Shown piece by piece: positions 50,948 to 59,156 of a stretch of DNA of 64,000 bases. How positions within the stretch are numbered: the stretch's first letter is position 1; every line of letters begins with the position of its first letter. Location of the stretch: positions 3,286,001-3,350,000 of the forward strand of contig OY969793.1 of NCBI GenBank assembly GCA_963703145.1. The letters run 5' to 3'. Made by a program: the position numbers and the translations under genes. This stretch comes from Bog-756 sp963703145. Lineage in GTDB: Bacteria; Actinomycetota; Acidimicrobiia; Acidimicrobiales; RAAP-2. The notes under the pieces are model-generated. The model did no database searches. It had not been told where the DNA came from and saw only the letters and a list, made by a program, of their open reading frames with translations.

Positions 50948-51976
50948 TCAGGCCGTGGCTGGGATACGCCACAGGTCGATGCCGCTTTCGACAGCGTAGG
51001 CATCGATGTTCGTGAGCTCATCGGCGGTGAACCGGAGACTCTTGAGGGCGGCAACGTTCTGCTCGAGTTGAGCCACGCTGCTCGCTCCAATCAGGACTGA
51101 GGTGATTCGGGGATCGCGGAGGGCCCATGCGATGGCCATCTGAGCCAGTGATTGACCCCGGCCCACGGCGATGTTGTTGAGGGCCCGGATACGGTCGAGG
51201 TTGTCATCGTTGATCATGTCAGATGTGAATGAGCCGCCTAGCGAGGCCCGGGACCCCGGAGGGATTCCATGGAGATAGCGATTGGTCAGTAAGCGCTGTG
51301 CCAGTACGGAGAATGCAATACACCCGACACCGTCAGCATCGATAGTGTCAAGGAGACGGTCTTCGATCCATCGGTTGAACATGGAATACGAAGGTTGATG
51401 GATGAGCAATGGAGTGCCGAGTCGGCGCAGGATGGCGACTGCTTCGGCGGTACGCCTGTCGGAGTACGAGGAGACGCCGACGTAGAGGGCCCTGCCAGAA
51501 GTGACGGCAGAGTGAAGGGCGCCGAGGGTCTCCTCGAGTGGGGTGTCAGGATCAAAGTGGTGGTGGTAGAAGATGTCGACGTAGTCAAGGCCGAGGCGCT
51601 TCAAGCTCTGGTCGAGGCTGGCCAAGAGGTACTTGCGAGAGCCGAGGTCGCCGTAGGGACCGGGCCACATGTCCCAACCTGCCTTGGTGGAGATGATCAG
51701 TTCGTCGCGATAGTTGGTGAAGTCGTCGCGCAGGATTCGACCGAAGTTGGTCTCGGCGCTGCCGTATGGGGGTCCGTAGTTGTTGGCCAAGTCGAAATGG
51801 GTGATGCCCATGTCAAAGGCCCTGCGCAGAATGGCCCTCTGTGTATCGATCGGCCGGTCATCGCCGAAGTTCTGCCACAATCCAAGTGAGACAGCTGGCA
51901 ATTGAAGACCACTGCTCCCGCAGCGCCGGTATGTCATGGACCTGTAGCGGTCATCGTCAGCGGCATATCCAGTCAC
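50948..51976 (-). CDS. Aldo/keto reductase, YghZ-like (L-glyceraldehyde 3-phosphate reductase)
   Basis: 342 residues. RRCGSSGLQLPAVSLGLWQNFG, HFDLANNYGPPYGSAETNFGRIL (catalytic Asp and Tyr), ISTKAGWDMWPGPYGDLGSRKYLLASLDQSLKRLGLDYVDIFYHHHF (Lys and His) and CIAFSVLAQRLLTNRYLHGIP (NADPH site) follow the YghZ/Gpr pattern of E. coli, whose enzyme reduces L-glyceraldehyde 3-phosphate and methylglyoxal. The GTG at 51976 is kept because the RYRSMTYRRCG extension matches the family N-terminus. It is monocistronic. Confidence 0.88.
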   Translation of the reverse strand: MTGYAADDDRYRSMTYRRCGSSGLQLPAVSLGLWQNFGDDRPIDTQRAILRRAFDMGITHFDLANNYGPPYGSAETNFGRILRDDFTNYRDELIISTKAGWDMWPGPYGDLGSRKYLLASLDQSLKRLGLDYVDIFYHHHFDPDTPLEETLGALHSAVTSGRALYVGVSSYSDRRTAEAVAILRRLGTPLLIHQPSYSMFNRWIEDRLLDTIDADGVGCIAFSVLAQRLLTNRYLHGIPPGSRASLGGSFTSDMINDDNLDRIRALNNIAVGRGQSLAQMAIAWALRDPRITSVLIGASSVAQLEQNVAALKSLRFTADELTNIDAYAVESGIDLWRIPATA

Positions 51977-52158
51977 ATCACAGCTACTCCGTCTGGTCGC
52001 TACATTGGAATCTATTCCAGGACGGAGGCGCCTGTCTGTCGTGGGTGGTCATCAACGAGGTTCGGGCGGGGCATTGCGGTCAGGATCAATCCATCGTCAT
52101 TTCGCGAGTGCGGTTGCCGGTGTCCGCCGGGTGTGGCCGGAAATCGGAGGGAGGATCC

Positions 52159-52815
52159 ATGGGAGCCCAGACCCAAACACTCAAGCGGTCGTTTTACGAG
52201 CGGCCCGCTCCGTTGGTCGCCGCGAGTCTCATCGGCAAGATCTTTTCGTATGGACCCCTACGTGGCCGTATCGTCGAGGTCGAGGCCTACGATGAAAAGG
52301 AGCCGGCGAGCCATGGCTTCTCAGGACCCCGCAAAGGCAATGCGACACTGTTCGGCCCACCCGGGCACCTCGAGGTGTACCTCGCCTACGGCGTCAACTA
52401 CCTGTCGAATGTGGTGTGTCAGCCGGTTGGAGTCGGGTCCGGAGTGCTTTTTCGAGCGCTGGAGCCGCTCGCCGGGGTCGAAGTGATGAGGGCCAACCGA
52501 GGTGATCCCAAAGGACCAGACCATCGACTGTGTAGCGGGCCCGGGCGGCTCTCCAAGTCATTCGGTCTGAGTAGGTCAGACAACGGTACGGACCTTGTCG
52601 TGGGCAAGGTCCGCATCCTCGATGATCAGGTTGTGCTTCCGTACGTCAGGGGTCCTCGAGTCGGGGTTTCTGCGGGTCAAGACCTTGATTGGCGATTTTA
52701 CGTGGAGGACAATGCGAGCGTATCGGTGCCTCCCGTTGGGATAGGGCGTACGGGGGTGGCCACTGCAGCGCGCAATTTGGAATCATCCAAGAATCGGCCG
52801 CAGGCCCTGTCGTAA
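52159..52815 (+). CDS. mpg: DNA-3-methyladenine glycosylase (AAG/MPG family)
   Basis: 218 residues. SFYERPAPLVAASLIGKIF, GRIVEVEAYDEKEPASHGFSGPRKGNATLFGPPGHLEVYLAYGVNYLSNVV carries the catalytic Glu (VEVEAY), the PASH motif and the YxxYG damage-binding Tyr region. CSGPGRLSKSFGL is the conserved C-SGPG loop. It excises alkylated purines and hypoxanthine from DNA in the first step of base-excision repair. ATG 52159 is behind ggagggagga; the frame is open to 51841 without homology. Confidence 0.92.
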   Translation: MGAQTQTLKRSFYERPAPLVAASLIGKIFSYGPLRGRIVEVEAYDEKEPASHGFSGPRKGNATLFGPPGHLEVYLAYGVNYLSNVVCQPVGVGSGVLFRALEPLAGVEVMRANRGDPKGPDHRLCSGPGRLSKSFGLSRSDNGTDLVVGKVRILDDQVVLPYVRGPRVGVSAGQDLDWRFYVEDNASVSVPPVGIGRTGVATAARNLESSKNRPQALS

Positions 52816-52850
52816 GGCGGGCCTCGGTTCCAAACCAGTGGAGGTGTCGT

Positions 52851-53282
52851 ATGGCCGAATTCGAACCGCCGGCAGAGGGGATTCTGCTCGCCCACTTCAT
52901 TGTCTCGGACGACGTCGATCGTTCTCGACGCTTCTACACCGACGTACTCGGCGGCAAGGTGGTCTTCTCAGGAGAGGTGACCTATGTGGCGCTGGCCAAC
53001 AGCTGGATCATCATCAACGTGGGCGGTGGTCCGACCGATGACAAGCCCACGGTCACCCTGGAGACGCCACGCGACCCCGATCGGGTCAGCAGCTTCCTCA
53101 ATATCCGGGTCGCGGACATCCACGCGGTCTACGCCGAGTGGAGTGCCCGGGGCGCCCAATTCCTGACGCCGCCCAAACAACACCAGTACGAGATCCGTTG
53201 CTACATCCGCGATCCTGACGGCTATCTGATCGAGGTAGGGCAAACCACAGATCCAGAGGGGGACTGGTCGGCATGGTCCTGA
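52851..53282 (+). CDS. VOC-superfamily (glyoxalase-like) protein
   Basis: 143 residues, one VOC unit pair: EGILLAHFIVSDDVDRSRRFYTDVLGGKVVF, then SWIIINVGGG, SSFLNIRVADIHAVYAEWSARGAQFL and IRCYIRDPDGYLIEVGQ. The metal ligands are partly present (H in AHFIV, E in LIEVG), so it may be an enzyme or an antibiotic-binding protein. ATG 52851 follows ggaggtgtcgt. It starts 36 nt after the glycosylase and is probably co-transcribed with it. Confidence 0.8.
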   Translation: MAEFEPPAEGILLAHFIVSDDVDRSRRFYTDVLGGKVVFSGEVTYVALANSWIIINVGGGPTDDKPTVTLETPRDPDRVSSFLNIRVADIHAVYAEWSARGAQFLTPPKQHQYEIRCYIRDPDGYLIEVGQTTDPEGDWSAWS

Positions 53283-53441
53283 AGGAACAGGTCGGGCCGA
53301 CCAAGGACCCGTGTGTCGGCGAGAGCGCGTCGACTGCCTGTCGGTAAGCCCGTACCGGCCCAGCCGACCAAGAGTCGAGAGAGCCAGGCAGTTGAACCTA
53401 TGGACTGGAGTCAGATCGGGCCATGGGAACTCAAGGCGGCG

Positions 53442-54998
53442 CTATTGACTGATGGTGAGCGTGAATGTGGCCACCGCCTGGAGCTTGTGTGAGTGGCTCG
53501 AGTCGAGACACTTGACGGTGAAGGTGAAACTGCCCAGCCGTTTCGGCACCCCCGAGATCAGCCCAGTTCTGGAGAGCGATAGCCCGCGGGGCAGTACGCC
53601 GTTCCCGACAGGGTTGTACTTGTTCCAGGTGTACGGCGGGATGCCGCCGGTCGACTGGAGCTGGAAGGAGTATGGCTGGCCGACGGTCCCCGGCGGCAGG
53701 GTTGTTGTGGTGATGGTGATGGTGCCGGCCACACCCGGCTCACTCACCAGGACGTAGCCTGCCAGGGCGCCTGGCTCTGCGCCGAGGCCTTCGGGCGTGC
53801 TCCCAGCCGGGATGGAGACAACCACGGGCAGGGAGTAGTTGCTGTTCGTTCCGTTTCCGAGCTCTCCGGCCAGGCCATAGCCCCAGGCGTAGACCTTTGC
53901 GTCCGAACCGACGGCATAGCCCGTATGGATGTTGTCGGCGATGGCCGTCGGCCTCACGCCAGGCGCAAGTGGGACCACCACCGGTGTGTCTCTATCGACG
54001 CCACCGACCCCGACCTGGCCGGCGGTGCTGTTCAAGCCCCAGCCATAGAGATTCCCGTCCGAACCGATGGCGTGGGCAAACCCTCCTCCGGCCGTGATCG
54101 CCTTTGGCGTCACCCCCGAGGGAAGCTCCACCACGACGGGGGTATCGCTGTTCGAAGTGCTGTTGTCGCCCAGTCCGCCGTTGGCGTTGTACCCCCAGCC
54201 ATAGAGGTTTCCGTCCGAGCCGATGGAGAACCCAGTTCCGCCCCCTCCGGCGATGGCGGTCGCCGTGACGCCGACGGGGAGGGAGACCGGCACTGGGGTG
54301 GTGCTGTTCGTCGTGCTGCCGTTGCCGAGCTCGCCGTAGAAGTTGTCGCCCCAGGCGTACACCCTCCCGTCCGAGCCGAGTGCGTAGGCGGACTGGTAGC
54401 CACCTGCGACCGCTGTCGGCGTCACGCCCGAGGGAAGTGACACGACGACGGGAGTGAAACTGTCGGTTGCCGTGCTGCCGTCACCCAGTTTGCCGAGATT
54501 GTTGTCCCCCCAGGCGTACAGCTTCCTGTCTGAACCGATTGCATAGCCTGTCCCTTGCGCTGCACCGATGGCTGAAGCGGTCACCCCTGTGGGCAGCGAC
54601 ACCACCACCGGCGTGCCGCTGTTGGCAACCGTGCTTCCGTTTCCGAGTGCTCCGTTCGAGTTGTCCCCCCAGGCATACACCGTCCCATCCGATCCGAGGG
54701 CATAGGTAGCGTTCTGCGAGGGTTCCGTATCGCCGCCACCGCCTCCACCGCCGGCAGCGATCGCGGTCGGGGTGACGCCCGATGGGAGCAGCACGGCGGC
54801 TGGCACATCGCTGGTGCCGCCGACCGATCCGTTGCCCAGTTCACCCGTCGAGTTGTCTCCCCACGCCAAGACTGCGGTGGAGGTAGGGCTGGTGGCGCCG
54901 GCTTGGCTCGTGGCCGACGGGAGTGCGACCGCTCCGAGCACGATCGTCGGGAACGCCAGACAAAGCATCGACGCTGGCAACAAAGCGCGTCTTCCCAT
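53442..54998 (-). CDS. Secreted RCC1-repeat beta-propeller with C-terminal Ig-like domain
   Basis: 518 residues from ATG 54998. Signal peptide MGRRALLPASMLCLAFPTIV, cleavage near SQAGA. Seven repeats of the form VYAWGDNSNGALGNGS / GTPVVVSLPTGVTATAIAAG follow, each with the W-G-x-N-x-x-G-x-L-G-x-G signature, so the fold is a closed seven-bladed RCC1 propeller (about residues 45-390). The C-terminus, about 410-518, is an Ig-like domain of the putative-Ig type: ITTTTLPPGTVGQPYSFQLQSTGGIPPYTW ... LPRGLSLSRTGLISGVP. Bacterial RCC1 proteins of this kind are extracellular and of unknown role. The 32-residue N-terminal extension in the longer frame is ignored as not protein-like. Confidence 0.82.
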   Translation of the reverse strand: MGRRALLPASMLCLAFPTIVLGAVALPSATSQAGATSPTSTAVLAWGDNSTGELGNGSVGGTSDVPAAVLLPSGVTPTAIAAGGGGGGGDTEPSQNATYALGSDGTVYAWGDNSNGALGNGSTVANSGTPVVVSLPTGVTASAIGAAQGTGYAIGSDRKLYAWGDNNLGKLGDGSTATDSFTPVVVSLPSGVTPTAVAGGYQSAYALGSDGRVYAWGDNFYGELGNGSTTNSTTPVPVSLPVGVTATAIAGGGGTGFSIGSDGNLYGWGYNANGGLGDNSTSNSDTPVVVELPSGVTPKAITAGGGFAHAIGSDGNLYGWGLNSTAGQVGVGGVDRDTPVVVPLAPGVRPTAIADNIHTGYAVGSDAKVYAWGYGLAGELGNGTNSNYSLPVVVSIPAGSTPEGLGAEPGALAGYVLVSEPGVAGTITITTTTLPPGTVGQPYSFQLQSTGGIPPYTWNKYNPVGNGVLPRGLSLSRTGLISGVPKRLGSFTFTVKCLDSSHSHKLQAVATFTLTISQ

Positions 54999-55341
54999 GG
55001 CAACTCCGTTCGCCCGCCAGTCAATCGCAGCCCGGTCTCTGCTTGGCCGCGACCTGACGGTCTCCCGCCCGACTTCGACCCTACTCCCTCTCTTTCGGGT
55101 GTCAAGGCCTCCAGGGACCTCGCGTCGCAACGGAGCAGGCCCAACTCCGGGATCACCCACGTGTCAGAAGAGGTGGGCACGACGTTCACCCACTCTCGTC
55201 AGTTGCCATGACCGGCAGGAGGGCCCGATCCCTGTTGTCAGGACACGCCCTTCCATCAATCCCCGCACCGCTCACCGGTGGCACCACCTGTCTGGCACCG
55301 TTCCAGCCCGAGTCGGCGTCATGGCGGGCGTTGAACCGTTT
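54999..55341. other. Divergent intergenic region, no gene seen
   Basis: 343 bases between the RCC1 gene and the palindrome of the XRE gene. No open frame has a start signal or a motif, and no repeat was seen apart from the operator that begins at 55342. Confidence 0.45.
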
Positions 55342-55387
55342 ATCCATGTACTGATGGTATCGAAACTGATACCATCTGTACATGGAT
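55342..55387. promoter_or_regulatory. 46-bp inverted repeat operator of the XRE/nucleotidyltransferase module
   Basis: ATCCATGTAC-t-GATGGTATC is mirrored by GATACCATC-t-GTACATGGAT across a 6-nt spacer: two nested perfect arms (9 and 10 bp) with a single symmetric mismatch. It overlaps the start codon of the XRE gene at 55382 and contains its -10 candidate. This is what an autoregulated antitoxin-type promoter looks like. Confidence 0.75.
55370..55375 (+). promoter_or_regulatory. Extended -10 box TACCAT for leaderless XRE gene
   Basis: TG-a-TACCAT lies inside the inverted repeat, and its end is exactly 6 nt before the ATG at 55382. No Shine-Dalgarno sequence. Confidence 0.5.
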
Positions 55388-55696
55388 GCAGGACTCATGA
55401 TCCGATCAGCCAGGCGACGGTCGAAGCTGAGCCTCCGAGCTCTTGCCGCTCGGGCCGAAACCTCTCACGCCACGCTCTCTGCCTACGAGAACGGCCGGGT
55501 GGATCCGACGACCGCCGTGCTCTCGCGGGTCATAGCGGCTGCAGGGTGCTCGCTCGAGGTGACCCTTCTCGGGAGCCCATCGGATTTCGAGGTGATGCCG
55601 CGCGGGGAGGAGCTGATCGCCGTTCTGGAGCTGGCCGAGCAATTTCCTGCACGACAGGCGTCCACACTGGTGTGCCCCCCCTTTCGACCGGCATGA
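55382..55696 (+). CDS. XRE-family helix-turn-helix protein, likely antitoxin/autoregulator
   Basis: 104 residues. An XRE HTH occupies residues about 7-50 (IRSARRRSKLSLRALAARAETSHATLSAYENGR), then VDPTTAVLSRVIAAAGCSLEVTLLG. The C-terminal 35 residues include an acidic helix and could contact the partner. It shares ATGA with the nucleotidyltransferase-like gene, so the two are translationally coupled. A 46-bp inverted repeat covers its start, suggesting it represses its own promoter. Confidence 0.8.
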   Translation: MDAGLMIRSARRRSKLSLRALAARAETSHATLSAYENGRVDPTTAVLSRVIAAAGCSLEVTLLGSPSDFEVMPRGEELIAVLELAEQFPARQASTLVCPPFRPA

Positions 55697-56238
55697 CATC
55701 GATCGTCGACAAGATCCTGGTGATCAGTTCGGCTCTCGAAGCCCAACGCCTCCCGTATGCCTTCGGTGGAGCGTTGGCGTTGGCGTTCTGCACCGAGCGT
55801 GCTCGGGGCACCATCGATATCGATGTGAACGTATTCGTTGGCCAGGACGAAGCTCAACGAGTGCTCGCTTCGCTACCGCTGCCGGTAGGCCAATCCGCCG
55901 CCGACCGTTGGGCCCTCGAGCGCGAAGGCCAGACCCGGTTGTGGTGGGAGCAGACACCCGTAGATGTGTTCCTGGACACGACCGAGTTCCACGTCCAGGC
56001 GGCCCAGCGCCGTCAGTTCCACGAATTTGGCGGGCGGTCAGTCCCCTTCCTGGGCTGTTCCGACCTAGCTGTCTTCAAGGCCTTCTTCAACAGGACGAAG
56101 GACTGGGCGGACATCGAGGAGATGATTGCCATACGAGCCCTCAATGTCGATCAGACTCTGGGCGTGCTGGTCCGCTACCTCGGTGAGGACGATGAACGTG
56201 TCGAACGGCTTCGAGTGCTGACCGCTCCCGAGGCCTGA
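55693..56238 (+). CDS. Nucleotidyltransferase-fold protein (AbiEii/DUF6036-like), likely toxin partner
   Basis: 181 residues starting inside the XRE stop codon (ATGA overlap). LPYAFGGALALAFCTERARGTIDIDVNVFVGQDEAQRV shows the GG-x(10-14)-D-x-D nucleotidyltransferase motif (G26-G27 and the D-I-D pair near residue 41-43). Later helices contain DWADIEEMIAIRALNVDQTLGVLVRYLGEDDERVERL, the ED-x-x-D/E-x-x pattern typical of AbiEii-type proteins and their relatives. Such enzymes transfer nucleotides to tRNA or proteins and form antiviral toxin-antitoxin pairs. The pairing with an XRE regulator rather than an AbiEi-type antitoxin is notable. Confidence 0.7.
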   Translation: MTSIVDKILVISSALEAQRLPYAFGGALALAFCTERARGTIDIDVNVFVGQDEAQRVLASLPLPVGQSAADRWALEREGQTRLWWEQTPVDVFLDTTEFHVQAAQRRQFHEFGGRSVPFLGCSDLAVFKAFFNRTKDWADIEEMIAIRALNVDQTLGVLVRYLGEDDERVERLRVLTAPEA

Positions 56239-56369
56239 GTTGCGTCCCAACCGGACCAGTCCCCACCCTGGCGGTCACCGACCCTGCGCAACGACTGAGC
56301 AGGACTGCTGATCAGAGGACAGTGAACATGCTCGGTATGTTCGCGCTCTCGAACAGATGCCGGTGGGGT

Positions 56370-57629
56370 TTAGCCCCGGGCCGCCGCCGCGGGTGCCGGC
56401 GCGTTAAAGCCAAGCAGCCCGCCGAGAGTGCCACCCACCATGGCCGCTCGTTCCTGGTCCGGTACCCCGGCGAACAGCTTTGTCATCAGTTCCCGGCTCC
56501 CGCGAAAGGTGCCTTCGGCGTGCGGGTAGTCATTGCCCCAGACGATGGTCGACAGCCCCGTGATGTGGCGGCAGGCCACCGCCACAGGGTCATCCTGGAA
56601 TGAAACGTGGAACTGGCGCCGTACATATTCGCTGGGCATCAGCGGGTAGGGCCACTTCTCGTTGAGCTTGAACAACTGGGCCATGTTGCTTTGCTCTGTC
56701 GGTGGAAGAGAGTCGTCCCAGATGCCCAGCCACCAGTCGGGGTCCTGGCCGATCCCGGTGACCCAGCACTTGTCCATGCTCCCCACCAGCGAACCCAGCC
56801 AGTGAGCGTTGAACTCGATCAACGCGAAGTGGAGGTCGGGATAGCGCTCCGGTACACCGCCGCCGATGAGCTGGCAGATGACCTGCTGGGGGGCGATGGT
56901 GCTGTAGATCGCCTGGGTGACCATTCGCTTCGAGGCCGACTTCTCGGTCACGGGTTGGTTGACCTGCGCGGCGTTCTCCATGACAACCTTGAGCGTGACG
57001 GCTTCGGGGTCGTTGACTTTCACTCCGCCCGTCTGGGTGTGGATGAACACGTGCACGCCGTTGGCCTGTGCCGCCGCCCACACCGGGTCCAACTCGCGCG
57101 AGTAGTAGGGCATGGGTGGCGTTGCGGGCAGGAGAATAGCCCGGAAGCCACTGGCAGCCACCCGTTCGATCTCGGTTACCGCATCGCCGACGTCGGTCAG
57201 CGGGATGGGGGCCGTGGGAGCTAGACGCGAGAAGTACGGGGAGAATCGCTCGATGATGTAGTCGTTGTACACCCGGGCATGGGCGATGGACAGTTCGTGG
57301 TCATCGGAATACAGACCAAAGAGTGAAAGGTTCGGATGCATCACCCCGACGTCGACGCCGTCGAAGTCGAGGTCCTCGAGGATCGTGTCGGGGTCGCCCT
57401 CAGGCATCCGTCCACCCGTCTGACGGTACCGGGAGATCGTCCATCCCTCGAATCCGGGCGTGTGCAACCGGCGGAAGATCCGGGCTCCACCTTCGACGAG
57501 CGGCTCGATCTCGAAGTCGTCCTCCCAGACCCCCCGGTCCCGGAGATGCTTGGGCAGCCGGGTGGTGAAGAGGTCAGTGGGCTCGAGGATGTGTCCGTCT
57601 GCGGATATCACGAGTTGCTTCTCAGTCAT
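56370..57629 (-). CDS. Amidohydrolase-2 family (TIM-barrel) protein
   Basis: 419 residues from ATG 57629, ggagg 7 nt upstream. VISADGHILEPTDLF is the opening metal motif, GVMHPNLSLFGLYSDDHELSIAHARVYNDYI follows, GVHVFIHTQTG holds the metal His and TIVWGNDYPHAEGTF the conserved D-x-P-H acid. It is the same superfamily as the gene at 46045; the active site acid is in GNDYPH rather than GSDWPH. It hydrolyses or decarboxylates an unknown ring compound. Upstream is a promoter with a TetR-type operator in its spacer. Confidence 0.85.
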   Translation of the reverse strand: MTEKQLVISADGHILEPTDLFTTRLPKHLRDRGVWEDDFEIEPLVEGGARIFRRLHTPGFEGWTISRYRQTGGRMPEGDPDTILEDLDFDGVDVGVMHPNLSLFGLYSDDHELSIAHARVYNDYIIERFSPYFSRLAPTAPIPLTDVGDAVTEIERVAASGFRAILLPATPPMPYYSRELDPVWAAAQANGVHVFIHTQTGGVKVNDPEAVTLKVVMENAAQVNQPVTEKSASKRMVTQAIYSTIAPQQVICQLIGGGVPERYPDLHFALIEFNAHWLGSLVGSMDKCWVTGIGQDPDWWLGIWDDSLPPTEQSNMAQLFKLNEKWPYPLMPSEYVRRQFHVSFQDDPVAVACRHITGLSTIVWGNDYPHAEGTFRGSRELMTKLFAGVPDQERAAMVGGTLGGLLGFNAPAPAAAARG

Positions 57630-57929
57630 GGTGTGACCTCCCTGCGCCGCGACACAAGATCTCGTGACCGAGCGGGTGCATGCGCTGAACTTCCTTCCCG
57701 AAGCGTAAACCAACCGGTCGGTACAGGCAACGCGAACGACGGTCGCTCGCGCTGGACCACCGAGAAGTGGCCCGTCACGCAGTGATGAACTAGCGCTTGT
57801 GGGACAGGCACCCCGGGCTGCGCCGCTATAGGCGCAGGCAGGCCGGAACCAGGCAGAAGTCGGAACGCCGGCCGATGACCGGCAGGCGACTCTGTTCCTG
57901 GCTATCCAGAGCAACCCGTACCCATGTGC
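57630..57929. other. Intergenic region between amidohydrolase and TauE genes
   Basis: 300 bases. It holds the ribosome-binding site of the amidohydrolase, its promoter and operator (57702-57730), and the 3' flank of the TauE gene. No gene was seen. Confidence 0.45.
57702..57730 (-). promoter_or_regulatory. Promoter with TetR-type operator for the amidohydrolase
   Basis: On the minus strand TTGCCT (57730-57725) and TACGCT (57707-57702) are separated by 17 nt. The spacer contains ACCGACCGGTTGGT, a 14-bp near-palindrome of the kind bound by TetR-family repressors. The leader before the ribosome site is about 65 nt, unlike the leaderless genes. Confidence 0.55.
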
Positions 57930-58877
57930 TCACTCGATCCGAGCCGTCCCGATCCGTTCGTCGTCGGAGTGGACCGAGCCATTGGACAGTGGAGCACCGC
58001 TCTGCCACGGACGGGCGTAGGCCAGCCAAATGGCTGCAGTACCCAACAGGATCGTGCACAGGACCCAACCGAGGGCACTTGTACCGAGACCTACGTACTT
58101 CAGGCCTGAGGCAAGGATCACGAAGGTAATGGCCGGTCGGATGTACTTGTCCGGGGCACGCGAGGAGATCAACGAACCTACGATCACTGCCGGAACGCTG
58201 CCAATAATGATTGATGTTGTGACCGAGAACTCGATATGACCGAAGGCAAGGGCTCCTAGCGCCGCGGCGGCGGTCAAGGGGACGGCTTGGGTCAAGTCAG
58301 TACCTACCAACTGATTGGCACCCAGCATCGGATAGAGGAACAGCAGCATCACGATCATGAGGGATCCGGACCCAACCGAAGTCATTCCCACAATGAGCCC
58401 TCCGATGGCACCAATCAGTACGGTTGCGAATGGCCTTACGGCGAGGTCGTGCACCACCGCCTTTCGCTCGTGGCCACCCCGGCGATCGAGTAAGTAGCGG
58501 ACCACCATGGCTGTCGCACCGATAAGAAGGGCTGCCCCGAGTGCCTTTTCGATATTGGCCTGTGATGTTTTGGTGTGTCCCATCAGGTGGAGCAGGTAGG
58601 CACCGACAAAGGCCATGGGTACCGATCCGGTGACCATCCATCCGACCAGACGGAAATTCACCGTCTTCTTGGTCATGTGGACAGCGGCCCCGAAGGGGCG
58701 CATGAAGACAGCTGCGACCAGATCGCTCGAGATTGCTGTCGATGGCTTGACACTGAATAGCAGGATCAGCATCGGCGTCATCAATGCGCCGCCCCCCGCT
58801 CCCGTGAGCCCAACGAGAAAGCCAACGAAGGCACTGCCCAAGACGATGTAGGGATTGATATCCACTACTGCCCCCAC
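57930..58877 (-). CDS. TauE/SafE-family anion exporter
   Basis: 315 residues with about eight membrane helices. VLGSAFVGFLVGLTGAGGGALMTPMLILLFSVKPSTAISSDLVAA and IGAIGGLIVGMTSVGSGSLMIVMLLFLYPMLGANQLVGTDLTQAVPLTAAAALGAL are the duplicated TauE/SafE motifs. They export sulfite or sulfonates, sulfolactate and related organic acids; the ligand here is unknown. The GTG start is not certain: 58877 abuts ggag, but the GTG at 58865 has better spacing to ggggg. Confidence 0.85.
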   Translation of the reverse strand: MGAVVDINPYIVLGSAFVGFLVGLTGAGGGALMTPMLILLFSVKPSTAISSDLVAAVFMRPFGAAVHMTKKTVNFRLVGWMVTGSVPMAFVGAYLLHLMGHTKTSQANIEKALGAALLIGATAMVVRYLLDRRGGHERKAVVHDLAVRPFATVLIGAIGGLIVGMTSVGSGSLMIVMLLFLYPMLGANQLVGTDLTQAVPLTAAAALGALAFGHIEFSVTTSIIIGSVPAVIVGSLISSRAPDKYIRPAITFVILASGLKYVGLGTSALGWVLCTILLGTAAIWLAYARPWQSGAPLSNGSVHSDDERIGTARIE

Positions 58878-59156
58878 TCCGGATCGGTGCGGCCGGTATT
58901 CCGTCCAAGTAGACCAAAGTAGTAGGAAGCTTCACCCAACGTCTACAGGACTGTGGGACTCCTTCCGCACCCAAGTCGGCCTTGGAGCCCCGCCGAAGAG
59001 GGCCGACCGCCTATTTCAAGGAATTCTCGAGACACAGAGGTTTGAGAGTGTGCTCGGATTCCTCGGCAATGCCCGGTGGACTTGATCTCGGTGACGGCAT
59101 GCATCCTCCCCCGATCCGTGGCACCGCCTGCCGCGGGCCCGAACTGCCATCGCGGA

